DNA of 64,000 bases from CAYOXM01 sp964407925 (GTDB taxonomy: Bacteria > Patescibacteriota > Patescibacteriia > SG8-24). Shown piece by piece: positions 47,557 to 55,720 of this stretch; positions within the stretch are counted from its first letter, which is position 1; each line of letters starts with the position of its first letter. The position numbers were made by a program, and so were the translations under genes. The stretch lies in assembly GCA_964407925.1 (NCBI GenBank), contig CAYOXM010000001.1:80249-144248 (forward strand), in the 5' to 3' direction. The notes below the pieces were generated by a model that saw only the letters and a program-made list of their open reading frames with translations, ran no database searches and was not told the origin of the DNA.

Positions 47557-47564
47557 CCGGCCCC

Positions 47565-48446
47565 ATGGGAACTGAGCGGACCCCATCGCCGACGACGGAC
47601 GTCATCGCCATCCCCTTCGGGGACGGCCGGTATCCTCCCCTGCTCCGGCATATTTCCGATCCTCCGGAAACGCTCTATATAAGAGGGAGCATCGAGGCGC
47701 TCCGGCGCGGGACGACGGTCGCCGTCATCGGCACGCGTGCGGTCACGCGATACGGCGAAGCCGCGGCAGTCTCGATCGCCGGACCGCTGGCGCGCGCGGG
47801 GGCGTGCGTGGCGAGCGGCCTCGCGCTCGGGGTCGACGCCGTCGCGCATGCCGCCGCGCTCGACGCGAACGGGACGACGGTCGCGGTGCTCGCCTCGGGC
47901 GTCGATGACGCGTGCGTGGGTCCGAAGACGAATTTCGGACTGGCAAGGAAGATTCTCGCGTCCGGCGGCGCGCTCGTCTCCGAGTTCCCGCCCGGAACGC
48001 CTGCGGCAAAGCACCGCTTCCCGCTACGTAACCGCATCATCGCGGGGCTGTCCCAGGCCGTCGTCGTCATCGAGGCGGCGGAACGCTCGGGCGCGCTCAT
48101 CACGGCGAAGCTCGCGCTCGACGCCGGCCGCGACGTCTACGCGGTGCCCGGACCCATCTTTTCGGAAGCGTCGAAAGGCACGAACGGCCTCATCGGACAG
48201 GGAGCGACGCCGCTGCTCGACGCCAAGGACCTCATCGTCCGGCTCGGCCTCGACGCGCCGACGCCGAAAAAACGCGCCGAGGGCGTCGCCGGCATCCTGC
48301 TCGCGCGCCTCGACGCCGGCCCCGCGACGATCGACGAACTCGCGCTCGTCGCGAAACGTCCGGGGCGGGAAATCGCGGAGGCGATCGCCCTCCTCGAGAT
48401 CGACGGGCGCGTCACGCGGCGCGCCGGACTCTGCATCAAAAATTGA
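47565..48446 (+). CDS. dprA: DNA processing protein DprA
   Basis: 293 aa. A Rossmann-like core with VAVIGTRAVTRYGEAAA, SGLALGVDAVAHAAAL, a glycine-rich VAVLASGVDD and SEFPPGTPAAKHRFPLRNRI. A C-terminal winged-helix-like part (ATIDELALVAKRPGREIAEA) follows. DprA loads RecA on incoming single-stranded DNA during transformation. Its presence fits DNA uptake, reported as widespread in Patescibacteria. Its stop overlaps the topA -35 box. Confidence 0.95.
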   Translation: MGTERTPSPTTDVIAIPFGDGRYPPLLRHISDPPETLYIRGSIEALRRGTTVAVIGTRAVTRYGEAAAVSIAGPLARAGACVASGLALGVDAVAHAAALDANGTTVAVLASGVDDACVGPKTNFGLARKILASGGALVSEFPPGTPAAKHRFPLRNRIIAGLSQAVVVIEAAERSGALITAKLALDAGRDVYAVPGPIFSEASKGTNGLIGQGATPLLDAKDLIVRLGLDAPTPKKRAEGVAGILLARLDAGPATIDELALVAKRPGREIAEAIALLEIDGRVTRRAGLCIKN

Positions 48447-48472
48447 CAGGCCGTCGGAACGACGGCTACGCT
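48443..48472 (+). promoter_or_regulatory. Promoter of topA
   Basis: TTGACA (48443-48448), 18 bases and TACGCT (48467-48472). The -35 box overlaps the dprA stop codon, and the ATG lies 12 bases after the -10 box. Confidence 0.55.
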
Positions 48473-48484
48473 GTTGAAGAATCT

Positions 48485-50737
48485 ATGAAAAAGAAGACGC
48501 AACGCTCGCTCGTCATCGTCGAGTCGCCTACGAAGGCGAAAACGATATCGAAATTCCTGGGGAAGGGCTACGAGGTCCTTTCTTCTTTCGGTCACGTGCG
48601 CGACCTCCCGAAGAACGACATCGGCGTCGACGTCGATCACGACTTCGCCCCGAAGTACGTGATCCCCACCAAGGCCAAGAAGGCCGTGAGCGAACTCAAA
48701 AAGGCCGCGGCGAAGGCCGACGTCGTGTACTTCGCGTCGGACGAAGACCGCGAAGGGGAAGCCATCTCGTGGCATCTTCGCGAAATCCTCAAGGTCGATG
48801 ACGAAAAGATCAAACGCATCACGTTCCACGAAATCACCGAGGAGGCGATCAGGGAGGCGCTCGAGAAGCCGCGCGAACTGGACGTGAACCTCGTCGACGC
48901 GCAACAGGCGCGCCGCGTGCTCGACCGTCTCGTCGGCTACGAGCTCTCCCCCTTCCTCTGGCGCAAGGTCGCGCGCGGCCTTTCGGCGGGGCGCGTGCAG
49001 TCGGTCATCGTGCGCCTCATCGTCGAACGCGAACGGGAAATCGGCAAGTTCGTCCCGCAGGAATACTGGTCCATCGAGGCGATGCTCGCGAAGCGTGCGG
49101 GCAAGGACGCGGCGTTCCTCTCGAAGCTGGTGAAACGGGACGACGAGACGCTCGACAAGTTCGCCGTCCCCGCGGCGGCTGATGCCGAGAAAATCGTCGC
49201 CGACCTCGGCGGCGCCGAATGGACCGTCGAATCCGTCGAGAGCAAGAAGGTCCACCGGAGCCCACAACCGCCGTTCACCACCTCGACGCTCCAGCAGGAA
49301 GCGAACAACCGGTACGGCTTCTCCGCGAAGCAGACCATGATGATCGCGCAGCAGCTTTACGAAGGCGTCGAGCTCGGCGAGCACGGGTCGACCGGTCTCA
49401 TCACCTACATGCGTACCGACTCGGTGAACCTTTCCGAAAAGTTCATCGCCGAAGCGCGGGACTACGTTAAAAAGGAATACGGCCCCGCGGCGTTCCCCGA
49501 CGAGGCCCGCAAATACAAGACCAAGGCGAAGGGCGCGCAGGAGGCGCACGAGGCGATCCGTCCGACGGGCGCGCTCCGCGTTCCCGACGACATCGCGTCG
49601 CACCTCGACGACAAGCAGTTCAAGCTCTACGACCTCATCTGGCGCCGAGCCGTCGCTTCGCAGATGGCGGACGCGGAACTGCTGACCGTCACGGTGAACG
49701 TCGACGCCGAGAAGGCCGGCGCGCCGAAGTACGGATTCCGCGCGACCGGGTCGACCATCGCCAAAAAGGGCTTCCTCGACGTCTATGAAACGGACACGAA
49801 GGAGACGCTCCTGCCCGAACTCGAGGACGGCGAAAAACTCGACGCCGAATCCGTCACGCCGAAACAGCATTTCACCGAACCGCCGCCCCGGTACACCGAA
49901 GCCTCGCTCGTGAAGACGCTCGAGGAGAACGGCATCGGCCGCCCGTCGACCTACGCGCCGACCATCGGCACGGTCGTCGACCGCGGATACGTGGAAAAGG
50001 ACGGCCGCAAGCTGAAACCGACCGAGCTCGCCACCCTCGTGAACGACCTGCTCGTCGCGCACTTTCCCGACATCGTCGACTTCGGCTTCACCGCGTCGAT
50101 CGAAGAGGACCTCGACGACATCGCCGAGGGGAAAAAGAAGTGGGTCCCCGTCATCAAGGCGTTCTACGACCCCTTCAAGAAGAACCTCACGGCGAAAGAC
50201 AAGGAAGTGAAGAAAAAGGACGTCACCGAAGAGACGACCGACGAGGTCTGCGAGAAGTGCGGCAAGCCGATGATCATCAAGTTCGGCCGTTTCGGCAAGT
50301 TCATGGCCTGCACCGGTTTCCCCGAGTGCCGCAACACGAAGCCGGTCCCCGGAGCCGAGGGTGCGGCTCCCGCGCCGGTCATCGACGAGAAATGCGCGGC
50401 CTGCGGCGCGCCGATGATGGTGAAGCGCGGACGCTTCGGCGAATTCCTGAGCTGTTCCCGCTATCCCGAATGCAAGACGGTGAAGCCGCTCCAGAAGAAG
50501 GTCGGCGCGAAGTGCACCGCCTGCAAGGAGGGCGACATCATCGAGAAGAAGACGCGCAAAGGCAAGATGTTCTACGCCTGCTCGCGGTATCCGGACTGCA
50601 CCTTCGCCCTCTGGTCGAAACCGAACGGCGAAATCTGCCCGAAGTGCAGCTCGCTCCTCGTCTTCGCCAAGGCGGACACCATCCGCTGCTCGAGCAAGGA
50701 ATGCGACTTCGAGAAGGAAGCGGAAAAGAAGCCGTAG
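48485..50737 (+). CDS. topA: DNA topoisomerase I
   Basis: 750 aa from the ATG at 48485. The Toprim domain starts with LVIVESPTKAKTI and contains the acidic SDEDREGEAISWHL. The catalytic Tyr is in ITYMRTDSVNLS, preceded by the family block TTSTLQQEANNRYGFS. The C-terminus (from about residue 590) has four successive Cys4 zinc ribbons (for example CEKCGKPMIIK...C...C and CPKCSSLLVF...C...C). It relaxes negative supercoils. The in-frame extension from 48443 overlaps the promoter and is rejected. Confidence 0.95.
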   Translation: MKKKTQRSLVIVESPTKAKTISKFLGKGYEVLSSFGHVRDLPKNDIGVDVDHDFAPKYVIPTKAKKAVSELKKAAAKADVVYFASDEDREGEAISWHLREILKVDDEKIKRITFHEITEEAIREALEKPRELDVNLVDAQQARRVLDRLVGYELSPFLWRKVARGLSAGRVQSVIVRLIVEREREIGKFVPQEYWSIEAMLAKRAGKDAAFLSKLVKRDDETLDKFAVPAAADAEKIVADLGGAEWTVESVESKKVHRSPQPPFTTSTLQQEANNRYGFSAKQTMMIAQQLYEGVELGEHGSTGLITYMRTDSVNLSEKFIAEARDYVKKEYGPAAFPDEARKYKTKAKGAQEAHEAIRPTGALRVPDDIASHLDDKQFKLYDLIWRRAVASQMADAELLTVTVNVDAEKAGAPKYGFRATGSTIAKKGFLDVYETDTKETLLPELEDGEKLDAESVTPKQHFTEPPPRYTEASLVKTLEENGIGRPSTYAPTIGTVVDRGYVEKDGRKLKPTELATLVNDLLVAHFPDIVDFGFTASIEEDLDDIAEGKKKWVPVIKAFYDPFKKNLTAKDKEVKKKDVTEETTDEVCEKCGKPMIIKFGRFGKFMACTGFPECRNTKPVPGAEGAAPAPVIDEKCAACGAPMMVKRGRFGEFLSCSRYPECKTVKPLQKKVGAKCTACKEGDIIEKKTRKGKMFYACSRYPDCTFALWSKPNGEICPKCSSLLVFAKADTIRCSSKECDFEKEAEKKP

Positions 50738-50742
50738 CCGCG

Positions 50743-50780
50743 AAAAAGGCCCGTCACGACGCGTGAGGGGCCTTTTGTTT
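50743..50780 (+). terminator. Terminator after topA
   Basis: AAAAGGCCC pairs with GGGCCTTTT around a GTCAC/GTGAG-containing loop, followed by TTTGTTT. Confidence 0.85.
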
Positions 50781-50857
50781 GCCGAAGAAGGCCGGCGACG
50801 GCGATGCCCCCTTTACGGAATTGGAGTACAATGCCAGCATTACGGGTCAGCCGCCCT

Positions 50858-52393
50858 ATGCCCAATTCGGTCAACATCGAAAACCTCCTGCGGAAGATCC
50901 GCACGTACAATCCCAAGGCAGACCTCGACATGGTCCGCCTGGCTTTCGATTTCGCCGAAAAGGCGCACGAGGGGCAGCTGCGGACGTCCGGCGAGCCGTA
51001 CTTCGTCCACCCCGTGAAGGCGGCGGAGATTCTCGCCGACATGAAGCTGCCGACCCCCATCATCGTCGCCGGTCTCCTGCACGACGTCCCGGAAGACACG
51101 AAGGCGACGCTCGCCGACATCCGCAAGAACTTCGGCGACGACGTCGCGTCGATGGTCGGCGGCATCACCAAGCTGGGCAAAATCAAGTACCGCGGACTCG
51201 ACCGGTACATCGAGAACCTGCGCAAGATGTTCGTGGCGATGGCGTCCGACGTCCGCGTCATCCTGATCAAGTTCGCCGACCGCATCCATAACCTCGAGAC
51301 GCTCGACGCGCTCCCCCCGGAAAAACGACGGCGCATCGCGCTCGAGTCCCTCGAGATCTACGCGCCGATCGCGAACCGCCTCGGCATGAACGAGATGCGC
51401 ACGCGCATCGAGGACCTCGCCTTCCGGCACGCGATGCCCAAGGAATACGAATGGGTGAATCAGCTCGCGGCGACCACCATCAAGGTGAAAAAGGGGTACA
51501 TCGAAAAGGTGAAGCGCGCGGTCGAGGACGACCTCAGGACGGCGAACGTCGCCTTCGTGGAAATCGACGGGCGCGTGAAGCACCTGTACAGCCTGTATAA
51601 AAAACTGCTCAAGCACGAGCGCGACATCGTGCAGATCCACGACCTCGTGGCGCTCCGCGTCATCGTCCCGAACGTCGCCGACTGCTACGGCGCGCTCGGC
51701 ATCATCCACCAGCGCTGGAAGCCGCTCTCCGGCCGCATCAAGGACTACATCGCCCAGCCGAAACCGAACGGCTACCGGTCGCTCCACACGACGGTGTTCT
51801 GCGACGGCGGCGAAATCGTCGAATTCCAGATCCGCACCCTGCAGATGCACGAGGAGGCCGAGCGCGGCATCGCGGCGCACTGGCAATACGACGAGGAAGG
51901 AAAGGCGTCCGCCGTGCCCGAGGACCTGCGCGGCCTCGAGTGGGTGAAGGAACTCGCCGAACGCCAGCGGCACATCCGCGACAAGGCGGCGTATCTGGAA
52001 TCGCTCGAGTCGCTCAAGATCGACGTGTTCCAGAACCGGCTGTTCGTCTTCACGCCGAAAGGCGACGTCATCGACCTTCCCGAAGGGGCGACGCCGGTCG
52101 ATTTCGCCTACGCCATCCACTCGCAGATCGGCGACACCTGCGTGGGCGCGCGCGTGAACGACCAGATCGTCAGCCTCGATTCCAAGCTGAACTCCGGCGA
52201 CTTCTGCGAAATCATCGTCGACAAGAACCGCAAGGGGCCGAACGCCGACTGGCTGACGTTCGTGAAAACGTCGAACGCGCGCTCGCACATCCGGAGCCAG
52301 GCGAAGTCGAAGCTGACCAAGTGGCTCAAGGACATGTCCTCGGAGGACGGCGACGGAAAGGACGACGAGCAACCGAAACGCCGGGCGAAATAG
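50858..52393 (+). CDS. RelA/SpoT homolog, (p)ppGpp synthetase/hydrolase lacking the C-terminal ACT region
   Basis: 511 aa. The HD hydrolase domain has LLHDVPEDT and ADRIHNLETL. The synthetase domain has GRVKHLYSLYKKL, HDLVALRVIV, NGYRSLHTTV and EFQIRTLQMHEEAERGIAAHW. A TGS domain (VFTPKGDVIDLPEGATPVDF) follows, and the protein ends soon after with a charged tail. Full-length RSH proteins are about 700 aa or more and continue into helical, zinc-finger and ACT domains that contact the ribosome; these are missing. The motifs suggest both synthesis and hydrolysis of (p)ppGpp. Starts at 50831 (with GGAG nearby) or 50858 are possible; the latter begins next to the conserved region. Confidence 0.9.
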   Translation: MPNSVNIENLLRKIRTYNPKADLDMVRLAFDFAEKAHEGQLRTSGEPYFVHPVKAAEILADMKLPTPIIVAGLLHDVPEDTKATLADIRKNFGDDVASMVGGITKLGKIKYRGLDRYIENLRKMFVAMASDVRVILIKFADRIHNLETLDALPPEKRRRIALESLEIYAPIANRLGMNEMRTRIEDLAFRHAMPKEYEWVNQLAATTIKVKKGYIEKVKRAVEDDLRTANVAFVEIDGRVKHLYSLYKKLLKHERDIVQIHDLVALRVIVPNVADCYGALGIIHQRWKPLSGRIKDYIAQPKPNGYRSLHTTVFCDGGEIVEFQIRTLQMHEEAERGIAAHWQYDEEGKASAVPEDLRGLEWVKELAERQRHIRDKAAYLESLESLKIDVFQNRLFVFTPKGDVIDLPEGATPVDFAYAIHSQIGDTCVGARVNDQIVSLDSKLNSGDFCEIIVDKNRKGPNADWLTFVKTSNARSHIRSQAKSKLTKWLKDMSSEDGDGKDDEQPKRRAK

Positions 52394-52409
52394 CCCGGCG
52401 TTTTCATTT
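52376..52409. terminator. Bidirectional terminator overlapping the RSH stop codon
   Basis: AAACGCCGGGC pairs with GCCCGGCGTTT around GAAATA; the loop contains the stop codon TAG. T-rich sequence follows on the right, and the convergent parB ends 19 bases away. Confidence 0.85.
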
Positions 52410-52427
52410 CTCCGGATTGCCGCCGCG

Positions 52428-53339
52428 CTACTCCTGCAGCCGGCGGACGATGTCGGCGTACTCCTCGTCGGAGTAGAAGGCGATGGCGACCGCTCCCCTG
52501 CCGTTGCGCTTCTTGATCTCCACGCGCGCGCCAAGCGCGTTCCTGAGCTGTTCCTCGACGGCGAGGATGGCGGGATCCTTGCTGCGGCCGCTCTTGCCGA
52601 CGACGCGGCGCACGCCGGCTTCGGCCTCACGGCTCGTCATCCGGTCGGCGACAAGCTTCTTGAAGAAGGCGAGTTGGCTTTCGGTATCGGGAAGGCTGAG
52701 CATCGCGCGGGCGCTGCCGGCGGGAACGATGCCGGCACCGATCGCCTCCTGCACCTCCTGCGGAAGGTCGAGCAGGCGCACGATGTTCGCGACCGTCGAA
52801 CGCGCCTTGCCGACCTGCTTCGCGACGATCTCCTGCGTCAGGCCGAACTCGCCGAGGAGACGGCCGTACGCGCGCGCTTCTTCGAGCGGATTGAGGTCCT
52901 CGCGCTGGATGTTCTCGATGAGGGCGAGTACGAGCTTGTCCTGAAGGTCCGCTTCGCGCACGAGCGCGGGGACGGTCTCCATGCCCAGCATTTTCGCGGA
53001 GCGGAACCGCCGCTCGCCGGCGATGAGCTCATATCCCCCGTCGGGCCTGCGCGTGACGGTGATCGGCTGAAGGATGCCGTGCTCGCGGATGGAATTCATC
53101 AGGTCCTCGAGCTCCTGATGCTTGAAGACCGCGCGAGGCTGTTCGGGGTTCGCCGCGATGTCGCTGACGCGAATCTGCAGCACGCCGCCTGACGCCTGCG
53201 CCCTGCCGTCGGTCGCGGAATCAGCCACGGCGACGGCGGACTGCGAAACCGCCTGCGCCTGCTGCGGCGCGGCGACGGGCTTTTGCGGGATGAGCGCGCC
53301 GAGGCCCCTGCCGAGGCCGGTGAACTTCTTCGCGGACAT
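52428..53339 (-). CDS. parB: Chromosome-partitioning protein ParB
   Basis: 303 aa from the ATG at 53339 (MSAKKFTGLGRGLGALIPQK). The CTP-binding ParB/Srx fold contains NPEQPRAVF and GERRFRSAKM; the helix-turn-helix LTQEIVAKQVGKARSTVANI binds parS; a C-terminal dimerisation domain follows. It begins two bases after the parA stop. No canonical parS palindrome was found nearby by eye. Confidence 0.95.
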   Translation of the reverse strand: MSAKKFTGLGRGLGALIPQKPVAAPQQAQAVSQSAVAVADSATDGRAQASGGVLQIRVSDIAANPEQPRAVFKHQELEDLMNSIREHGILQPITVTRRPDGGYELIAGERRFRSAKMLGMETVPALVREADLQDKLVLALIENIQREDLNPLEEARAYGRLLGEFGLTQEIVAKQVGKARSTVANIVRLLDLPQEVQEAIGAGIVPAGSARAMLSLPDTESQLAFFKKLVADRMTSREAEAGVRRVVGKSGRSKDPAILAVEEQLRNALGARVEIKKRNGRGAVAIAFYSDEEYADIVRRLQE

Positions 53340-53341
53340 AT

Positions 53342-54112
53342 CTAGAGGGAATGCTCGAGCTCGATGATTTCGTCGGTCAGGCTCTCGTAGGCCTTGGCTC
53401 CCTTCGACCACGGGTCATAGTGCGTGATGGGGTTGCCGAAGCTCGGCGCTTCCGCGAGACGGACGTTCCTCGGGATGACCGAACGGAAAATGCGCTGCGG
53501 GAAGAACTTCTGGAGTTCGGCCATGACGTCGGCGGACAGCTTGTTGCGGCCGTCGAACATCGTGATGACCGCGCCCATGACCTCGAGGTCGGGCCGCAGG
53601 CTGTTCTTCACGAGCTCGATCGTCTCAAGCAGCTGGCTCAAGCCTTCGAGCGCGTAATATTCGGCCTGCACGGGGATGAGCACGCGGTCGGCGGCGGCGA
53701 GGCCGTTCACCGTAAGGAGGCTGAGCGACGGCGGACAGTCGATGATGACGTAATCGAAATCGTTGCGCACCTCGAGAAGCGCGTCGGACAGGCGGTACTC
53801 GCGCCGCTCCATGTCAGCGAGCTCGAGCGCCGCGCCGGCAAGTGCGGCGGTCGCGGGCGCGACCTTCATCCCCTCGACTTTGGTGGGGACGACCACTTCG
53901 CGGAACCCCTTGGTTCCGATGATCGCTTCGTACACTCCCTTGTCGAGCGCGCGGTGGTCGACGCCGAGTCCCGACGTCGCGTTCGCCTGCGGATCAAGGT
54001 CGACAAGCAGGACAAACCGCCCCTTGGATGCCAGATAGGAGCCGAGGTTGACGGCGGTGGTGGTCTTGCCCACGCCGCCTTTCTGATTCACGACAGCGAT
54101 GATGTAGGCCAT
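53342..54112 (-). CDS. parA: Chromosome-partitioning ATPase ParA
   Basis: 256 aa from the ATG at 54112 (MAYIIAVVNQKGGVGKTTT). Deviant Walker A KGGVGKTT, DLDPQANATSGLG, and Walker B YVIIDCPPSLSLLT. It forms ATP-dependent gradients that move ParB-parS complexes. A longer reading from 54232 would run through the tRNA-Leu promoter and is rejected. A predicted promoter ends nine bases before the ATG, so the mRNA is probably leaderless. Confidence 0.95.
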   Translation of the reverse strand: MAYIIAVVNQKGGVGKTTTAVNLGSYLASKGRFVLLVDLDPQANATSGLGVDHRALDKGVYEAIIGTKGFREVVVPTKVEGMKVAPATAALAGAALELADMERREYRLSDALLEVRNDFDYVIIDCPPSLSLLTVNGLAAADRVLIPVQAEYYALEGLSQLLETIELVKNSLRPDLEVMGAVITMFDGRNKLSADVMAELQKFFPQRIFRSVIPRNVRLAEAPSFGNPITHYDPWSKGAKAYESLTDEIIELEHSL

Positions 54113-54121
54113 AACGGCCTT

Positions 54122-54173
54122 ACTGTACCCCATTTTTCCCCGCTTTGACAAGGCGGGTGCTCGGGGGTACGAT
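54122..54173. promoter_or_regulatory. Overlapping divergent promoters of parA (minus) and tRNA-Leu (plus)
   Basis: Plus strand: TTGACA (54145-54150), 17 bases, TACGAT (54168-54173), leading to tRNA-Leu. Minus strand: TTGTCA (54146-54151), 18 bases, TACAGT (54122-54127), leading to parA. The two -35 boxes overlap almost completely, so polymerase should not occupy both at once. Confidence 0.6.
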
Positions 54174-54202
54174 GCCGCAGAGGTCAGCCAAAAATCGACC
54201 CC

Positions 54203-54289
54203 GCCGGAGTGGCGAAACTGGCAGACGCACACGACTCAAAATCGTGCGGGGGCAACCCCATGAGGGTTCAAGTCCCTCCTCCGGCACCA
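54203..54289 (+). tRNA. tRNA-Leu (CAA)
   Basis: Acceptor GCCGGAG/CTCCGGC, anticodon stem CACGA/TCGTG with loop CTCAAAA (anticodon CAA), a long variable arm (CGGGGGCAACCCCAT), T-loop TTCAAGT, discriminator A and an encoded CCA. Confidence 0.95.
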
Positions 54290-54401
54290 CGTAAAAACGC
54301 CAGCTCGTCTGGCGTTTTTACGTGCCCCGTGAGCGTTGCCGACGGCAACGCTTTTACGGGGCCTCCTCCCGCCCTGCGCCGGCGTTCACGTGGCGCGGCC
54401 A
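54287..54401 (+). repeat. Tandem-hairpin cassette at the 3' end of tRNA-Leu
   Basis: Starting at the tRNA CCA: hairpin 1 (ACGTAAAAACGCCAG and complement), hairpin 2 (GCCCCGTGAG...ACGGGGC with inner stem AGCGTTGCC/GGCAACGCT), a spacer, and TTCACGTGGCGCGGCCA (54385-54401). Bases 54287-54363 equal the cassette behind tmRNA except at one position. A shortened second motif, CTCACGTGGCGCAGCC, lies near 54447. Confidence 0.75.
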
Positions 54402-54465
54402 CCAGCTTCAGTCCAAACCTTTTACATGACCACAACCGGCGCGGCTCACGTGGCGCAGCCCGTAA

Positions 54466-54494
54466 AAAAAGACGCCTCCGGTGAGGAAGCGTCA
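54466..54494 (-). terminator. Terminator of the 54492 gene
   Basis: On the minus strand GACGCTTCC pairs with GGAGGCGTC (one G-U) around TCACC, followed by TTTTTTT. It overlaps the end of the coding sequence. Confidence 0.75.
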
Positions 54495-54965
54495 GAGGGC
54501 AGCGAGCAGGGAGCGGACCCACTCGACGGCGCCGAGGTAAACGGCGACCCAGAACGCGGAGCTGATGAGGGTGGTGACGAAGGCGTACATCCACGCCTTC
54601 TGCTCGCGCAACCCGAGGAAGCGGATGACCAGGGCCCCGAAAAACGGACCGACGAGAAAGTTCGCCGCGAGCGCCAGAACGAACGGCCCGCGCTTGCGGA
54701 ACCACGGCCAGACGCCGCCCTGGAACCTGCCCTCGTCGAGGGTGAGCTTCTTCGCCCATTCCGCGGCGAACAACGCCTTGCGTTGGGGCGGCAGCAGGAC
54801 GATCAGCACGAGCCCGGTGAGCAGCATGCCGAGACCGAAGTGCGCGGGCAGCGCCCACCAGCCGAGAAGCCTGACGCCGGCGATGATCACGCCGGAAAGC
54901 GCGAAATTCGCAATGACGGCGCCTACGCCGCCGAGCGCGTAGCCGATTTTTGCGAGATGTTTCAA
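54492..54965 (-). CDS. Polytopic membrane protein, function unknown
   Basis: 157 aa with four or five predicted helices (about 10-30, 38-60, 95-118 and 125-150). A basic/aromatic loop at about 65-95 (KKLTLDEGRFQGGVWPWFRK) lies between the second and third. The start ATG at 54965 is supported by sequence content only. The family is not recognised. It is expressed from the minus strand, convergent with the tRNA-Leu cassette. Confidence 0.65.
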   Translation of the reverse strand: MKHLAKIGYALGGVGAVIANFALSGVIIAGVRLLGWWALPAHFGLGMLLTGLVLIVLLPPQRKALFAAEWAKKLTLDEGRFQGGVWPWFRKRGPFVLALAANFLVGPFFGALVIRFLGLREQKAWMYAFVTTLISSAFWVAVYLGAVEWVRSLLAAL

Positions 54966-55040
54966 CGAACGCCTCCTCCTGAAGCAGGTTGATCGTACTT
55001 CTTGCTTATCAGATTTTCAGCAACCGGGCAAGAGTCGGGG

Positions 55041-55070
55041 AAACGAAAAGGCGCCCTTTCAGGCGCCTTC
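55041..55070 (-). terminator. Terminator after the 55084 gene
   Basis: On the minus strand AAGGCGCC pairs with GGCGCCTT around TGAAAG, followed by TTCGTTT. Confidence 0.8.
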
Positions 55071-55083
55071 GTCGCGGGGAATT

Positions 55084-55578
55084 TTACAGGATGACCTTCA
55101 CCAGAATCACGAGCACGACTGCCTGCATCAGCAGGCCGTAGCGGAACGGAATGTCCCTCTCCTTGCGGACGTGCTTGATCATGAAGTGATGGTTCGCCAT
55201 GTGGAACCCGTGGAACCACGCGAGCTTGCGGTTGAGCCACGTGCGCTGTTTCGGCTTGAGGACTTCGCAAAGCCCGACGAGGAGATCGGGCAAGAGGCCG
55301 CCGAGGATGCCCATCGCCACGTTAAGCGGGTGGAAAAAATCCTGCCTGAGGAAGAACAGCGCGATAAGGACGACGGTCGCGAGGGCATCGAGACCGACGT
55401 ACAGCAGCGCGCGGCCGACCTTGTTACCATTCTTATAGCCTTCGTACATGTGCTCATCCCCATGCGGAACCATGTCCGTAAAGAAATGGGAGATGAACCC
55501 GAGCGCGAAAGCCGCAGTCGGACTTCCGACGGCGTTGCCCGCGAGGGCGCCGATGGACGCGTGGACGGCTAGAAACAT
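55084..55578 (-). CDS. Small membrane protein with a His/Asp motif, YdjM-like
   Basis: 164 aa from the ATG at 55578. Near the N-terminus ISHFFTDMVPHGDEHMYEG places His and Asp residues at the end of a membrane helix, a pattern seen in small membrane proteins annotated as YdjM-like or metal-dependent hydrolase-like. Two further helices (about 50-70 and 75-95) and a C-terminal hydrophobic end follow. GFHMANHHFMIKH adds more His residues. Activity is unknown. A longer start at 55626 adds a Cys-rich leader without support. Confidence 0.6.
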   Translation of the reverse strand: MFLAVHASIGALAGNAVGSPTAAFALGFISHFFTDMVPHGDEHMYEGYKNGNKVGRALLYVGLDALATVVLIALFFLRQDFFHPLNVAMGILGGLLPDLLVGLCEVLKPKQRTWLNRKLAWFHGFHMANHHFMIKHVRKERDIPFRYGLLMQAVVLVILVKVIL

Positions 55579-55650
55579 ATGACGAGGACAGCATAGCAGG
55601 GTGTGGCCCGCGCGGCAAGACGGCAAATAAGGCTAAACGAGGTCGAACCC

Positions 55651-55680
55651 TTGCCTTTTTTTAAAAACCTGTGCTAAGGT
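55651..55680 (+). promoter_or_regulatory. Promoter of the 55721 gene
   Basis: TTGCCT (55651-55656), 18 bases and TAAGGT (55675-55680). A GTG at 55679 overlaps the -10 box, which argues for the later ATG as the real start. Confidence 0.45.
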
Positions 55681-55720
55681 GAGTCCGTTGAGGGGGATAA
55701 GCCAGAATTTCTGCAAGAAT

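Noticed and set aside
54385..54401. Possible parS site (TTCACGTG core) upstream of parA
   Set aside because: Only the central eight bases match the canonical parS palindrome, and the same 17-base motif occurs behind tmRNA and tRNA-Met as part of the hairpin cassette, so the cassette explains it better.
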